A stretch of DNA of 64,000 bases, from the NCBI GenBank assembly GCA_036245805.1, contig BTRK01000002.1:992001-1056000 (forward strand). Direction: 5' to 3'. The DNA is from Pristionchus mayeri (lineage: Eukaryota > Nematoda > Chromadorea > Rhabditida > Neodiplogasteridae). Every line of letters begins with the position of its first letter. Positions within the stretch are counted from its first letter, which is position 1. Below are positions 10,776 through 24,297 of the stretch, in pieces. The position numbers and the translations under genes are program-made. The notes beneath the pieces are model-generated. The model worked only from the letters and a program-made list of their open reading frames with translations. It was not told the origin of the DNA and ran no database searches.

Positions 10776-12550
10776 GCTGGAATAGTTAATTAATTTATTA
10801 CTATTGTTTTAAACGTAAAAAGGGTAAATGTGCACGTATTCAAGTCGCCAAGAGACTGCTACGCTAAGCGATTTGGTTCGAGAAGCCGACTACTCAACTT
10901 TGCAAGCGCAACACAAAGGGAATACACCAGAAAGACAGTGCAAAAAATCAGGAAGCGACAGAACAATTAGTGGTTGCAAATCCGCACAGTACAGCCACAT
11001 GCTACACTGTGAGACTACAGTTAGTAAGAGTGAAACAAAACCAAGCAACAGAGGAACAATAGAGAAAATAATCGAGTGAGAGTGGACAGTTTGAAGTGAG
11101 AGCAAAGCTCGAAGATCAAAAGAAAAAGCCAGGAGTTGGGTGCACGTTTCCAGCAAGAAAAGCAAAAAATCTTAGTGTTGGCCAGAAACCGAATAAGCTT
11201 GCCAGACCACAGCACGCACTTCTTTCATTTCTAATGACCTTTATCGCCATCTTCATACGATCCTCCATATGTGGGCACGGATTGCTGCTGACTTTCTAAA
11301 TCCGGGAGGGTGCCCAATAGTTTAGCCAAAAAACCGGCCGTGTTTACGGGAACAAGTACGGCGTATAATATCCGAAAACCGGGACGGTCTTGCTGCTAGC
11401 AGCAGTGGCGCCCACATTTGCGATCGTCCTAATCCCCGCGCGTCTTATCAGCCGCTCCATCGACATGTAGGCATACATGAGTCACCTCGGAAACATCCGG
11501 ATCACAAGTATCACACATAACTGCAACAACAACCATAAAAGATTTTTAGTCTACGATTTCAAGTGGTTCACGGATCTGTACGTATCAGTCAACATCCAAC
11601 GTATTCAGCAATCTCCTAATTCAAGATATAGCAAAGTTGCAAGATACTTTCAGCCTTGTGAAAGTTAATTACAAGAAGATTATAAGTTTATCAGTAGCAA
11701 GCAATTACAATATTCTGTATCTCACTCTCTATTATCTGAGGATATATCTGTGCAAAAAGAAGAAGAAGAAGACATTTCACAATCGAATACATATCTCGGA
11801 ATTCCCAGTAGAACAAATAATAAAAAGTGTGGCTAATTGCAATGGGAAGGAATACGCTCGACCGATCACAGCCCGGACTCTCCTTGTTTCTGTATAATTA
11901 CATAAATAAATATGCGCATATACATCGCCAAAACCAATCAATCAATCGATAATCTAGGACGGCAAAACGAATAGGACAAGAGTAACCAAGAGAGGGATAG
12001 TGATAGTGGGTTGAAAGTAGTCGATCGATACACTACTAAACAGGATGGATAATGTGAAGTGAAAAGGGTAGATGATGATGTGTGACTGTAGCGTGTTCCC
12101 CTTCGTGATGGGGATTCGAGTAGACGAGTGGATCACTGAACGAGAAATCATTAGCCAAAAGAAGGTCGAACATCAAAGATCAAAAGGCACCGACGGAAAG
12201 TACAGCCTGACGCTATAGCATGCGTAGCTGAAACCCAGAAACGGAAGCATTTCCAAAAATTTGCAAAGGAGCAAACTTGCCAAGAATCCAGAAAAGAACA
12301 AAAAGAGAACGCCACACACATTCACAGAAAGAAAATGAACCACACAACACACAAAGCTACCGTAACCCCAACAGAAAAAAGTCAGTTAACGACGGCCACA
12401 GCACGACACCGTAATCTAGGGGTTGTAAATCTCACTCAGTCCGTGTGTCAGAGCACACTCAAGACTTTGCCGGAGCACGCTGGAACGAATTATTGATTTC
12501 CACGCTCACGCTAACATGAAATCTACTTCGCTCTCTCCCTTCAGCACCTC
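10776..12550. other. Intergenic region upstream of the BAR-like array
   Basis: It includes a diverged copy of the spacer block near 10970 (TTAGTGGTTGCAAATCCGCACAGT). The small ORFs here show no splice structure, repeats or recognisable motif. I see no gene. Confidence 0.4.
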
Positions 12551-12780
12551 CTGCACATCTTCTGAGACCTTTCAAATTCCAGCCCTCCGATTTTTCAACG
12601 CAGGATGCGCGCCACTTTTGCGAAGCGGCACCGCCACGCACTCCTCGTTTTACATACTCTCTCGTCCTGGATACTCAGAGAGAAGGAGTGTGCAAACGAG
12701 GAGTGCGTGGCGACGCCGCTTCGCAAAAGTAGCGCGCGTCCTGCATCGAAAAACCGGAGCACAACGATGTGATGTGCAGA
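12551..12780. repeat. Foldback element, about 230 bp
   Basis: Inverted arms run from CTGCACATC at the left to GATGTGCAG at the right. They share CGATTTTTC, GCAGGA(T/C)GCGCGC, ACTTTTGCGAAGCGGC and CCACGCACTCCTCGTTT, with a short GA/CT-rich loop. It ends six bases before the apparent ArfGAP stop codon. Confidence 0.8.
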
Positions 12781-12785
12781 GGTGA

Positions 12786-15700
12786 TTACCGTATCCCGAT
12801 AGAAAAAATCGATATCCGATACCGTACCGAGAAGTAGCCGCTCATCGAGGAGAAGCGCTCCGAGACCTTGGTAATGCCAGCGCGCATCGCGTCCTTCATG
12901 TCCGACATGTCGGGCATCTGGAAGAAAGAAGTCAAAGCTTCATCAAAAAATCGATATTTTAGTTTCGGTGCAGAAACCCAGATCGGCATACAATTTTTAC
13001 TTCCATTTTTAGTGTTTCACGGCACATCGACTATTCGAACTCATAGCATCTTTCTAAAGAAAATAAATGCCCGAGCTCACCATGTTACAATTAGGCTAGA
13101 CAGCTAGCAACAGCCTTCCCATTTGGGTTCAACAGTTAATTTTTAATATAAAAATAAATCAATATTGCAATCACCTGGCTGGGCTGCGGCGCGCTGCCCT
13201 CGCCCCATAGGTCGGCCGACCCGAGCGACTTCACGCCGTCGAACTTGGCCAGCGCCGCCTTCGTCTCGTACTGCAACAACAATATCGATTAATTAGTCAT
13301 ACGACAGAAACCAGAAATTCACAGGCTTATAAAAACGTGATCTGAAAAGCTTCCCTGGAATTAAAACATTAAGTTCATACCAAAATGGAAAATTGACTGT
13401 TCAGTGTTTCAAATGGTCTACACAAGGGTGATCTTGCGTTTCAAGTTCAAAACAATGAAAAAGGACTAATGTGATACACATACGCAAGACCCCAGAGAAC
13501 TAGTGTTTCACGTTCACAACAACATCAACACTGTCAACTCACGTCCATCTCGTTGCTGCCGAACATCATGTCGCTCGAGATGGCCTTCGCGTTGCCGAAC
13601 TTCTTCTGCACGTCGACATCTGCAGCTGCTGCAGCGGGCGCTGCCGCCTTGCTGCCCGCGCCGAACATGCCGCGCGATGCGGCGGGCGCCGCACGCGACG
13701 CCGCCGGCTTGCTGCAAACACCAAACATTTTATATTTCTTATTCTCCATTTTTTACGCAGAATTCATATCCCAAAGCCTTTGCCTTGACAAAACACACAC
13801 ATATTCTCGGCACTACATCGGTTTCTCCAGTTTCTCTCACTCTCTTCTTCCGCGAGAGAGGGTACCGAAAAGCGGCGAGGAAAGCGCTCGAAATGAGTGG
13901 CCAATTAGGCCCGGGCAAGGAAGGGGAGAGGAAAGTTCTCTAGATACTAGGGCCAATGGCATTAAGCTAATTAATTAGCCAATTAACCGTACCTTGCTCC
14001 GCCCATTCCGCTGGCTCCCGTGGGCACGGGCGTGTCCCAGGCGTCGAAGAACTTATCGTCGGCCTCCTCCTTGGCCGCTGCCTTGCCCGAGGACTTGGGC
14101 AGACCCGAGTCGTACCCGAAGTCGCCCCTGCTAATGATCCGCGATTGCAATTTTGATTATATAATCAATCGTAAGCATCGTAGAAAATAATTGCATTTTT
14201 TGTTACACTAGCGATGCGCTGTCGATTAGCTCGCCTTGCCCCGAAGCTGATTTACGCTATAGTCGAAACACAAGTTTACCATTCCGCAATACCTGTAGGA
14301 CATTTCTCACTGATCTCAAACTCTTTCTGAGGTGTTCAAGGTTCAAATCTCGAGAGCCTCCATTTTCTTAGAGTGCTACCAAATTTCCATTTCTCAACAC
14401 AAAGTCTAGCAGGTAGCTTGAGGCTTGGTGAATTTGCGTTTCGAATATAGCGTAAATCTGCTTCGACACTGTCTTCCTCACCTCAGCGCATCATCGAGTG
14501 TGTCCCACTCGTCCTCGGCAGCGGGCTTCTTGGCGGGCGCGCCGCGCCCCGCAGGCGCCAGATCATCCTGCTTCACCACCCTGGATATTGACTAATTAAA
14601 TTATGTATGCAATATTTTTTTAAAAATTTCACCCTGCGATTTAGTGCGCTTATGATAAAACAACGTGTGGATTGACAAAATTTGCGACAAAAAAAACAAA
14701 CTGTCCCGCTTCATCCGCGCCCCACTTGGACTTTATATTTCTTCGATGCTGTAGTGTCGCAATGAATAGAGAAACGGTTTGCATAACCTCAATGCTCCTA
14801 GCACAAATCTCCTATACTTGAATGTTCCTGTTAATGCTCTATACACACTTATTTTTACATAATTTTTTACTCTCCATGGAAACGACTGCGTCCATGACCA
14901 ATCGTGCCCACGACTGCTAATTAAGCTCTACCCAAGATTCCTGACCTCACTCCACTGGCGATCGAGTGCATCGCTCTCGGCCGTCCGCCCAGTCCGCCCA
15001 TGCCCAGTCGGTCGACCGCCGCCGCCTTGGTCGGATCGCCGGCCACCTTCGCCTGAACGATATTGGATTACGTCATCACTACGAAAACGCGGAATCATTA
15101 CGACAGCAGATAGCTCCAGTCTCGTAGTGTGTATTCACTGTGCAATGAGAAAGAATTGAGAGAAAAAGTTTTTTGCAAATTCTATGCTTCATCATTACAT
15201 GATGTGCCTTGGAGCGTGTTCGGATCAATTCCGCTGGGTTCTCGCCTTCCAAAAACAAAACCTCACCTCGATCTTCTTCTTCTCCTTCTCGATGCTCTGC
15301 ATGGCGAGCCGGCTCGAGAGCGCCGTGACCTACGAATAAGAAATCGATATAGGGACCACCATCTGTAAATTAAAAACCTTAAAACCGGGAAAAGGTTGTG
15401 CACGATGTGCTGTTCCCCAACTGCCCGCGAGTTTAAATCTGTGAAGAAAATTGTTTTTTTAAAGCTCTTTCGATTTCTAGAAGATGCCCCTCTCCAATTT
15501 TTAAGATATAAGTAGAACACATAGCTTATGGAAGCTACCAAAAAAATTTAAAAAATAAATATGTCAGCGAAAAAATTCTGTTGGCTCATGAATTATCTAA
15601 CATTCAGATTTAATTCGGTAGCAATCGTTTAAGGGGATGCCCCTCTCCAATTCTGAGAAGAGCTGTTCTGCTTCCTGAAATGGTTTACTGAACGAAAAAG

Positions 15701-18700
15701 TAGCAAAAATTATGTCAGCGCTCTGAAGCTAAATGATGATGATCTTGCTGAGCATGTAGTGCGCTGTAGCTAATATTTCTGTGATTGCAATGTTTTTATT
15801 CATTCTGCGCACTACAATGAGCACAGATAGAATCTACTAGCTATTAAAAAGGTAGAATGATTATAAATTTAAATATATCAAACGCTTGTCGTGAAGCTAC
15901 AGTATACCGTTCTCATTTGTCGAGAGTACATAGTACCACTTGCTTTAATTTTTTTCATAATTGGATCAATTATTGATCGTGCATGTGCGCTCTATAGAAT
16001 GCAATAAAAGAAATTGCTAATAAAGTTTTTCGAAATTTTCTTGTAGTGACCCGCTAAACTGATGTGACCCAGCGAACCGCGGGATCGCTTGCACTACACC
16101 ACGGTGGGCGGGGCTTAGAGAAACATCCTGACACTCGCTCAAATTAGCATTTAATGAAATTATAATGACGCTATCCTTTTCCAACGCCCTCGAATACCCC
16201 ATTGCGCACCATATCAGAATTTTGGAAAATTGTTGAAGATTTGAGTGGAAGTCCCTAAAATCGATAATTAGGAGTTAATCGATAATTAAAAAATGATGCG
16301 ATTTAGAGCAGTTTTACGAAAAAAATAATGGAATAGATAGCGATTAAAAAAACGCAGAAATTGCTTAGTCATGACGCAATCTCTTCGCCTCTCCCCCCTG
16401 TCTCTCACCTCCTCACTCGGCTGCACGCCCTTCGCGACCGCCTCCTGGTAGGCGAGAGCAGCTGCCGCCTCCTGAATTTGTTTTTGTTATTATTATTGTT
16501 ATTAATGTTAGTTTTTTTTTTTAAATTTTACCATTGCAACACAACCGACAGTATCCGCCGAAAATTAACAAAGTGAATCGCGATCCATTTCTAAAATAAT
16601 TCTAATGGAAGGGTTGACTTGTGTTTCAAAGGAATCATAAATATATGGAAGTTGGTTCCAACTCAATGGTAGTCCAGCTAGTCTTCAAAAATCAACCACC
16701 TAATTCGAAATGCCCAAATAATGAACGCAGTCGACTTTAGGTTGCAATGAGACCATTAATCTTCAGGCACTGCTTTCTGTTCAGTGACTGATCGGTTTCC
16801 TCTTCAATTCAACCACCGGCATCTATGGATGCCAATTCCTCAGCACTTCTTCGGTTTCTGCTCCATCCCCCCTCTCATTTCCCATCCCCGCCCATCGTTT
16901 AGCCACCCTCTCACCTCGGCGACGGCCTTCTCGCACTCACTCTCATAGTTAAATCTCTCTCTCTCTCTATGACCCACCAATTTCACCTGTCGAACAAAAG
17001 ATCGAGAACTTTAGAAAGCGCCCCTTCAGCCTTTGTATGACTATAAAGATGTATCAATTCCCCCTCTCACATCGGCCACGGCCACGGCCTTCTCATATCG
17101 TAAATCTCCCCATCCCCCCATTATTCACTCATTCTAAACATTGCCTAGACCAAGCATAAAATAAATCGATATTCCTCTCTCACCTCCGCCACAGCCTTCT
17201 CGTGCTCGCTGGCGCGCGACTCGAGCTCGTCGAAGTTGATGCTCAGCTTCTGCGCGCCCAGCCCCGACTTCTTCGCGCCCGTCTGCAAAACAATCGATAA
17301 TCAATAACTACCGTATCCCTTTCCCTAATTTTCTATAAATATCGATCGATTGGACAAGCAATCAAGATTAGCACGTGCTAACAAGGAACGACCGATGGAA
17401 AGCCACAGCCAGTAATCTATTCCCAAGGGTATAAAAGTCAGTTCTCGATAATCAATTGTTCGCATCCACCGTACCCCGGCCTTCTTCACGGGCTTCTTGA
17501 GGATGATGGAGGGCGCGGGCGCGGATGGCGCTGCGTCCGCGTGCAGCCCGTCGACGGAGGGGCCTGAAGATAAAATAAAATCAGTTATCAATTGAAATGG
17601 ACAGCCTAACAACCACAGATACAGAAGTATATTCAAAACTGCTGAAAGGTTGGACTTTAAGATTTCATCAGCAAGCACATTTCTGTTTCACCCCTCTTTC
17701 ATACCCGAAACCCCAACAAACCATCAGTATTGATGTTTCCACAAGGCACTTTCCTGATTCTATCCACTGACATCTCGTTTTGACAGCAAGCAAATTTTTG
17801 TTTCAACCCTCTCCCATATCCAAAACTCCAACCCACCATCAGTATCGCTGTTTCCAACACGCATTTTCCTGCTTCTACCCCCTAACATCTCGACTTCGTC
17901 TCATTTCCCAAACCCACTCCCACCATGACTGCCAGCGGGCACTTTCCTGCTTCTATCCTCAAACATGTCCATTTAATCAACTGGCATTTTCTTGTTTCTA
18001 CCTTTTCGTATATTCGAAACCCACCATGGCTCTCGTCTCCCTCCTCGTGGTGGAAGTAGGAGGCGCTCTGCAGCGAGCCCGTCGAGGGATGCGAGTGGGC
18101 GGTGAGCACCGTGTCGAAGAAGTCCTGATGGGAGGAAGAAATCAAGATGCTTTGATTGGGAAGAAATACAGCCACTACAGCGACAATTTGAACAATCCTT
18201 GGGCAACGGGCAAGCTTGGGCAAGGTTAGACTGGGAGGAATACAGTGATAACAACGGCACGTGCCAATTTGTTGTTTTGACAATCCCTTCAACCGCGAAC
18301 TAACTAATTTCTAGTGTTCTCCGCTCAATCGATCGGTCAATACAGATCAGCCAGGATTCGCGGAAAGGAAAACACATTATAATCCATCTTTCCAACATTC
18401 CCGGTCAACATGATCCATTCAGTTCACGATTGATAGTGTCCAGTATAAATACCAAAGCAATAACAACATGAAATCAACAACAATAACATCAAAACAACTC
18501 GCTCACCTCCTTCTCCTCCTTGTGCTGCTCGCCGCCTGGATGGCCGAGGTCGATCATGGCGACGTTGCCGTTGGCGCGCTGGCACGCCGCCGACTGCTGC
18601 GTGATCTTGTCCTGAAATTATTGATTGATGATAAAATTATTGACTTTTCAAATGCCATAGGTGAAATGTTTTTGAAAACAGCTGCCTTACTGTGCGTCAT

Positions 18701-20725
18701 TATCCAACTCACCGTGATCCACAAAATACATTACAAATTAATGGTATAAATATATTGATTATTTGTTGTCAGCCTGGGAATGTTTTCGCAAACAGCTTCC
18801 GGCGTGCGAACAAAATGTATGCTTTTTTTCAATCTCCCTCTATTGTGTGACTTCTCATCGCGATATCTTGTACAGAAGCGCGAAAATACCTGGTTGATGA
18901 TATCTCATTATCATACGGCCATTATTATCGATAGCAGAGCTTACCGAGAAGCATAACATATATTTAAGAAACGCGAAAATGCCGTGAAGATATAATTGTA
19001 TGGTAGCCACCAGGTGGCAGTTATTCGCAAGTAATACATTTCATGAAACGCAAAAATACCATGTAGATAAAATCGAGCTACATGGACATTGCGATAGACA
19101 TCAGCTCCTCGCAAGAAATACATTTCATGAAACGCAAAAGTACCTTGCAGGAGTTATCGTTATACGTTCATCACGAAAACATATTTTGCGGTAACGCAAA
19201 ACTACCTTGTAGAGCGTGGCGGCGCGGCTCTTGTACTTCACCTGCGCGTCGTTCGAGTTGCAGCCGTGCTGCTTGAAGAATTGCGTCTGGAAAAAAATTT
19301 AATAATTGCCAGAATTTTTTTTAAATCACAGAACTTAGATTGAGCCAAGTCACGAACCGTAACAAACATATTTGGACACATTTCGTTTCTGGTCCATGCC
19401 TCTCCCGCTCATTTTTAGGCATCTCGCTCCTTGTTTTTAAATCGTAAGCTACTCAATGTAGGAGAAATACCCAAGAAATGAGGGCCAAGAGGTGGATATG
19501 AATCCAAAGAACTGCATATATTTTTATAAATTCAGTCATTTAAAAATAATTAATTAATTAACAAACCGCATTGGCGTTGCCGCCGACCTGCATCGCGCGC
19601 AGCTGCAGCCACGTCCAGTTCGTGTCGAGGTTCGTCGAGCGCACGAACGTCAGGTGGACTCCTGGATATAGAAAGGTTTCGAAACGTTATCCCACCGGGT
19701 TATGGGGTCTGACCTAGTCGGCTTTAGCAATACGCCCGCCCACTTATGCTCCTGGACGGAATTACACTAATTATATTTACATTTATTTACTAAATAGCAT
19801 CGCTAACTCCTCCTACGCAAGCTCTATCTAACACGCGATTAGAATGGCATCACAATCTAAATAGCATATCGACAGGGGATAGGGAGTAACAGAAACCGAA
19901 GAAGTGCCCAAATGACAGTTGACATTTAATTAGCATACTTAGAATTTATTTTTAATAAAAAATTAATTAAATAATTGGAATACCGAGGTTCCTATGGACG
20001 GCCGAGCAGTCGATGCAGAGGAACACACCGTACGTCACCGTGCACCACGTGGGATTGTTCGCGCCGCAGTCGAAGCACACCTGCAATTAGTTTGCGATAG
20101 TCGGGGTTACGGTAGCGCTGTAGGGTATTAAATTAGAAAATAAATACACATCTCGTCCTCGATACTTGGCTCACGGGAAACTCAGCTACGACTTGTCGAC
20201 ATTGACGACTCGTCAATGGCTAACCATAGCCAATCTTTGAATTTGATTTGCCGCCGACAAGATCTGCGCTAACCGGCACTTGCCAGAATTGAATCTCGTA
20301 CAACATACAAACTTTGTCACCTCTGTCGTACAAAGTCACCTGCCACGAACAAAATATCGCACACAGTTTGGGTTCTCCCTTAGCATGACTCGAACATGAT
20401 TAAACTGCTTGGTTTAAAGAATTCTCACTCACGCTACAGACCCTCTAAAATTTTTGTTTGTTCAGCATAAATCGATTGACCAATAGTGGAAAGGCCCAAC
20501 TTCCTGCCGGTGGTTCATCATCTCTTATAATTATTGCAAAGTCAAAGCAAAAGTGGCCATATCCATAATTACCTGGCCTATTTCTTTTTTTGAATTTTAC
20601 AGTAACCAATTTATCGATCACACAGATAATCGCGAACTAACCTTATTTCCCGGTAGCGATCGCAGCTTTCTCATCACATTCTGCAGTTCGGCCTTGGTCG
20701 GTCCGTTGGGGTTCTCATCAGCCAT
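12786..20725 (-). CDS. ArfGAP2/3 (Glo3-type) GTPase-activating protein
   Basis: Sixteen exons: 20642-20725, 19984-20080, 19567-19661, 19206-19286, 18507-18611, 18025-18124, 17475-17563, 17184-17282, 16409-16471, 15267-15329, 14946-15052, 14482-14580, 13993-14127, 13543-13711, 13175-13270 and 12786-12917 give 537 aa, the usual family length. The ArfGAP zinc finger is intact: C30-x2-C33-x16-C50-x2-C53, then the arginine finger R58 in CSAVHRNLG. The downstream [16 protein letters not shown] and Glo3-type motifs ([18 protein letters not shown]) place it with ArfGAP2/3. These proteins stimulate Arf1 GTP hydrolysis on COPI-coated Golgi membranes. The 3' end is uncertain: Y-F-S is followed by a good donor (GTACGG, 12833), so the last residues to the stop at 12786 may be read-through of an unspliced intron. 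Confidence 0.93.
16908..17100 (-). repeat. Two partial copies of ArfGAP exon 8 inside the following intron
   Basis: The 3' end and donor of exon 8 (17175-17219; [13 protein letters not shown]) recur at 17062-17100 and at 16908-16950 ([15 protein letters not shown]). The second copy could act as a 27-base in-frame microexon, since AG stands immediately upstream. Confidence 0.65.
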
Positions 20726-22140
20726 CGCGACTCCTTAATTAATTAAAAAATTGCTATTAAAAACATATTCCGAGGAGAAATAAGCGAACTGCCAAGCGAG
20801 AGATTGATGACGCGGCATAACAGACACGCTCGCAAAAGGCAACAAAATAGCGCTTAAAAGATCTGGAACTGATTCGAAACGAAAATATTGATTCAGAATT
20901 TAGGGCGAAATTGGCCACGGGCAATGCAAGCTAAGAGGATCGAGAAAGAAGCAAAAGTCGAGGAAATAGGAAGAGAACAAGGGGGAAAGTGAGACGAAAC
21001 AGGAATGGGGAAGAGAGTGGGGCAGGGGCGAGATAGAGCAGCTGCTAGGAGAGAGCACAGACGGCGCGTGAGTGATGAGTTGGATCGGCTTGCCCGCCGT
21101 TCACCCAAGGGCGAATGGATTGGAGAAAAAAAGGAAAGAAAGTCGATGATAGTTGCGACATTTAGGAACAATCGGGCCGAAACTCGCTATAATTTTGAGA
21201 TGAGACCATTTTCTAAAGTTCCAATCAACTACAATGGTACACTGCATAAAGGTGAATCGAAATGCTGAGAGAAAACAGTGGATAAGCAATTAAATATTGA
21301 TTTAAACAAAAACTTTCAGAAGGAAAAAAGTATGAAAAAGGGGGATTTTAGTGCGATTATACCGTAATCGATTCTGCTCTTTCCGTGCTTGGCTATTTTG
21401 TGGATGGGTAAAGCGGTTTTGACTACTGTAACCGTGGTTTCGCTCAGAAACTGATTTTATTTTATTTATTGAATAGATATTTATATATTTTGAATTTTTA
21501 GTCCCCTGATAATCACATTGCAATCGAGAAGTCCACTCTATAACAACACGCACGAGATTCTGTTCAAAAAGTCCGGAGCAGTTCCTCTCACAGAGTTTCT
21601 CGGGCTGCTTTTACTAATCTCCATGCTAGTATGTGAGATGCTAACCGGAGCACCGAAATATTCTTAACAGTCCAAACCCCGCCCAAATTCTCAGCTCTAA
21701 GTTCCAGGTTTTCGATGCAGTTTGAACGAGCCCTCAGGGCATGTATCGAAAGAGAATTTACGAGAAAGTTCGGGAAACGACGAGAGTACGCGCGGATTTG
21801 TCATCATTCTCCATTGGAAATGCTCCACCAATCACGCCCATCTTGTTCCTTATCCAATTCTGTCTACCTAACACCAGTGAATATTTCGAGAATTATAATG
21901 AATTTCATCTGAAAATAATGATGAAAAGTGCCTCCCTCAACTGTCCTCGTGGTTTGACCTCCTAGACCGGGCTCCTGTTACAGTTAGAAATCCACTTGTA
22001 TCCATTGTAAATCCATTGATAGAAATCCTTTGAAGAGGTCCTCACCGCCTCCCGGACTGCACCATTTTGATACTGTCCATACTTCGAGAGATGTGTCAGG
22101 CCACTTGGATCCGCGTTATTGTCGTTACGCTTACGAATCA
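20726..22140. other. Intergenic region upstream of ArfGAP
   Basis: It contains the likely ArfGAP promoter. ORFs at 20893-21268 overlap on both strands and look like chance products of G-rich sequence. No gene or repeat recognised. Confidence 0.4.
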
Positions 22141-22142
22141 TT

Positions 22143-23280
22143 CCTTTCAATTCAATTCAATTCAATTCAATTGTTTATCCGCCAGGGAAAGTATATAGGA
22201 AATGTGCAGAGAGTCTTCGATATCTTGCGGTGGATTTGGTTGTATAGCAGACAAGGGATACCACAAATCAAACGCCCCCAGGGTCGCTAGCGGCGCTGAT
22301 TCGAGGGAGGGGAGAGATATGCCTTGAATTTATTTTGAAGATTGGGGATTGGGGCTTGGGTGGGGGCAGCAGGTAGGGTTAAAGTCGCAAGAGCGATTCG
22401 GAAGTAAAGGATATTGCGGGTAATGAGAGAAGGTAACATCGAAAAAGTTTAGGTGAGCTTGTTACCATTTCATTGGAGAGCACGTTCCATCTATCGATAG
22501 ACCTCGTCACAAAACTCGAGTGAGACTTAGGAGTAGTGAAAGGCAAAGAAAGACGCAACGCGTGAGCTCTACGAAGATTACGAGTGAGTGGCGAGATTTT
22601 ATAAAGAGAGGAGTGATCGTAAGAGTAAAAGCCATGAATAGACTTATGAAGAAAGAGGAGATCAGAAATTATACGCCTTTGCTCAAGAGTTTGTAAAGAA
22701 AGAAGGGAAATTCTTTGAGGGTAGGATGTGTACGGAATATTACAACGGGCAAAAAGACGACGTGTAAAGTTACGCTGAACGCTTTCTATCGAATTTGCAA
22801 GAGCAACCGCAGTTGGAGACCATACAACTGAGCAGTATTCGAGTAATGGTCGGATGAAAGTCACAAATGCGCGGCTATACAAGCAATGATCAGAGGAGTA
22901 GAAGCATTTGAACATAATGTTTACTTGGGCTCTTGCTTTTGAGATAATTTTGGTGATATGATCATTAAACTTTAGCGACGGCTGCATAAGGATACCCAGG
23001 TCTTTCATGGAAGGTGACACAGACAGAGGTTTACCATTGATGAAATACTGGGTTCGGGGGGATAGGGGACCATAATTAACAACAGTGCATTTAGTTTCAT
23101 TAAGGGAAAGATTCCACTCTTGAGACCAAGCAAATATTAAGTCAATTGATGACTGGAGGAAATGGGAGTGAAGAGGAGCTTTTGCATAGATCTTAAGATC
23201 ATCTGCATAAATACCGTATTTAACTTCAGAAGGAAGTCTTTTAGCCAGGTCATTAACAAATAGAATGAATAAAAGAGGCT
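22143..23280 (-). mobile_element. 5'-truncated non-LTR (LINE) retrotransposon with reverse-transcriptase remnant
   Basis: A minus-strand ORF ending at 22379 encodes the C-terminal part of a CR1/jockey-type reverse transcriptase. It has LLFILFVNDL, the catalytic YADD box (YGIYADDLKIY), ETKCTVVNYG, KDLGILM, and the RPLLEYCSVVWSP region typical of the thumb and C-terminal segment. The endonuclease and the start of the RT are missing, as expected from incomplete reverse transcription. The 3' end is a short tandem repeat of about four AATTG units (22143-22166 on the plus strand reads TTCAA repeated), the usual tail of such elements. The element joins, at about 23275, sequence resembling the 5' flank of the next gene family, so it inserted upstream of copy B1. 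Confidence 0.85.
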
Positions 23281-23362
23281 TCCTTCGCTCATTTCCATAT
23301 CTTCCATTATTTCCACAAATGTGAACACTTTTTCTAATCAGGTAATCATCCTTGCACCCCCC

Positions 23363-24297
23363 ATGCCTCTCAAGGACATGCCCCTCGCATTTTGCAATCG
23401 CAATCGGCAACCGCAGCAAAACACAGCAGGTACACGCAACTTTTTACCTCCAATATAGCCCGTGTCGCGAACAGAGCCGGAACTGTGAAAAGGCGAACTA
23501 CTTTCGCCTAGTTCGTAGTTCGCCTCTCTAGATTCCGTGCAACCGTCTGACTCTATGAATATCCATTGCCTTATTCTACTCCTAAACCCAAATGAGCCCC
23601 GCTAAGATCAGCGATTCTAATCAAAATATTATTTATTTATTAAAAAAACTTAAGGTTGTATTTTAGATGGAGCTGCGATGCGTGCATATTTCTTCAACAT
23701 TCTCTGCCGTCCCTTCACGAACGATCTCCCCGTACTCCTCTTCACCGAGTTTCCCAAAATCTACCAGTAAGTATACGAGTTAGTCAAGCTAGAATGATCG
23801 TGTCAGTTCGCATACATTCTTAGGGAGATAACGTTTTGCATTTTGGAGCTTCTCTTACTGATTAAACCATTGCGAGGCAGCAACATCAATAAATTTCTTG
23901 CGAATCAAAAAAAAAATCTATCCCAATCTTTGATCTGTCTCTAGTCATCTTTGTCACTTCTCTGCCCAATTATCATGCGATCGAAACATTTGAATTCCCG
24001 AATAACGAAGCATTCAGGTCCATCTCTGCTTCACCTCACCATCTCACCCTCGCCAACATGACCGACAAAGAACGCCATATCGCCATCACCTTCATCTCCG
24101 ACCCCAAATGGCAGAGTCATTTCTACCCCGAGGGATCCTTCGAAACCCTCGAATTCCGTCACCGCAAGCAAGTGTGCCGCGGACAGACGATATTCCGAAA
24201 GGAAATTATGCCCCTTTTCCAGACCCTGGCTAGGGTTGAGGACGGCAAAACCTCAATCAAGAACTTTTATATTCTAGAGAAGCTATTCATGCTGTAG
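23363..24297 (+). CDS. Unrecognised nematode family, copy B1
   Basis: Exons 23363-23429, 23667-23766 and 24018-24297 (phases 1 and 2 at the junctions) encode 148 aa. The shared features with B2 and B3 are a first helix (AAMRAYFFNIL, PFTNDLPVLLF), an N-M-T-x-x-E-x-x-IAI-F segment, and a conserved core I-F-R-x-E-(I/V)-(M/L)-P-x-F-x-x-L-A followed by V-E-D-x-K-T. There is no signal peptide. B1 stops 42 to 47 codons earlier than B2 and B3, at KLFML, so it lacks the last helical segment. A second in-frame ATG at 23378 is possible. I do not recognise the family. The helix, then KxxIAIxF, then a small beta segment faintly recalls the nematode SPK domain, which a profile search could confirm or exclude. 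A LINE lies immediately upstream. Confidence 0.65.

Noticed and set aside
13503..13978. 140-codon plus-strand ORFs
   Set aside because: Antisense to ArfGAP exon 14, whose Ala-rich codons leave the opposite frames open.
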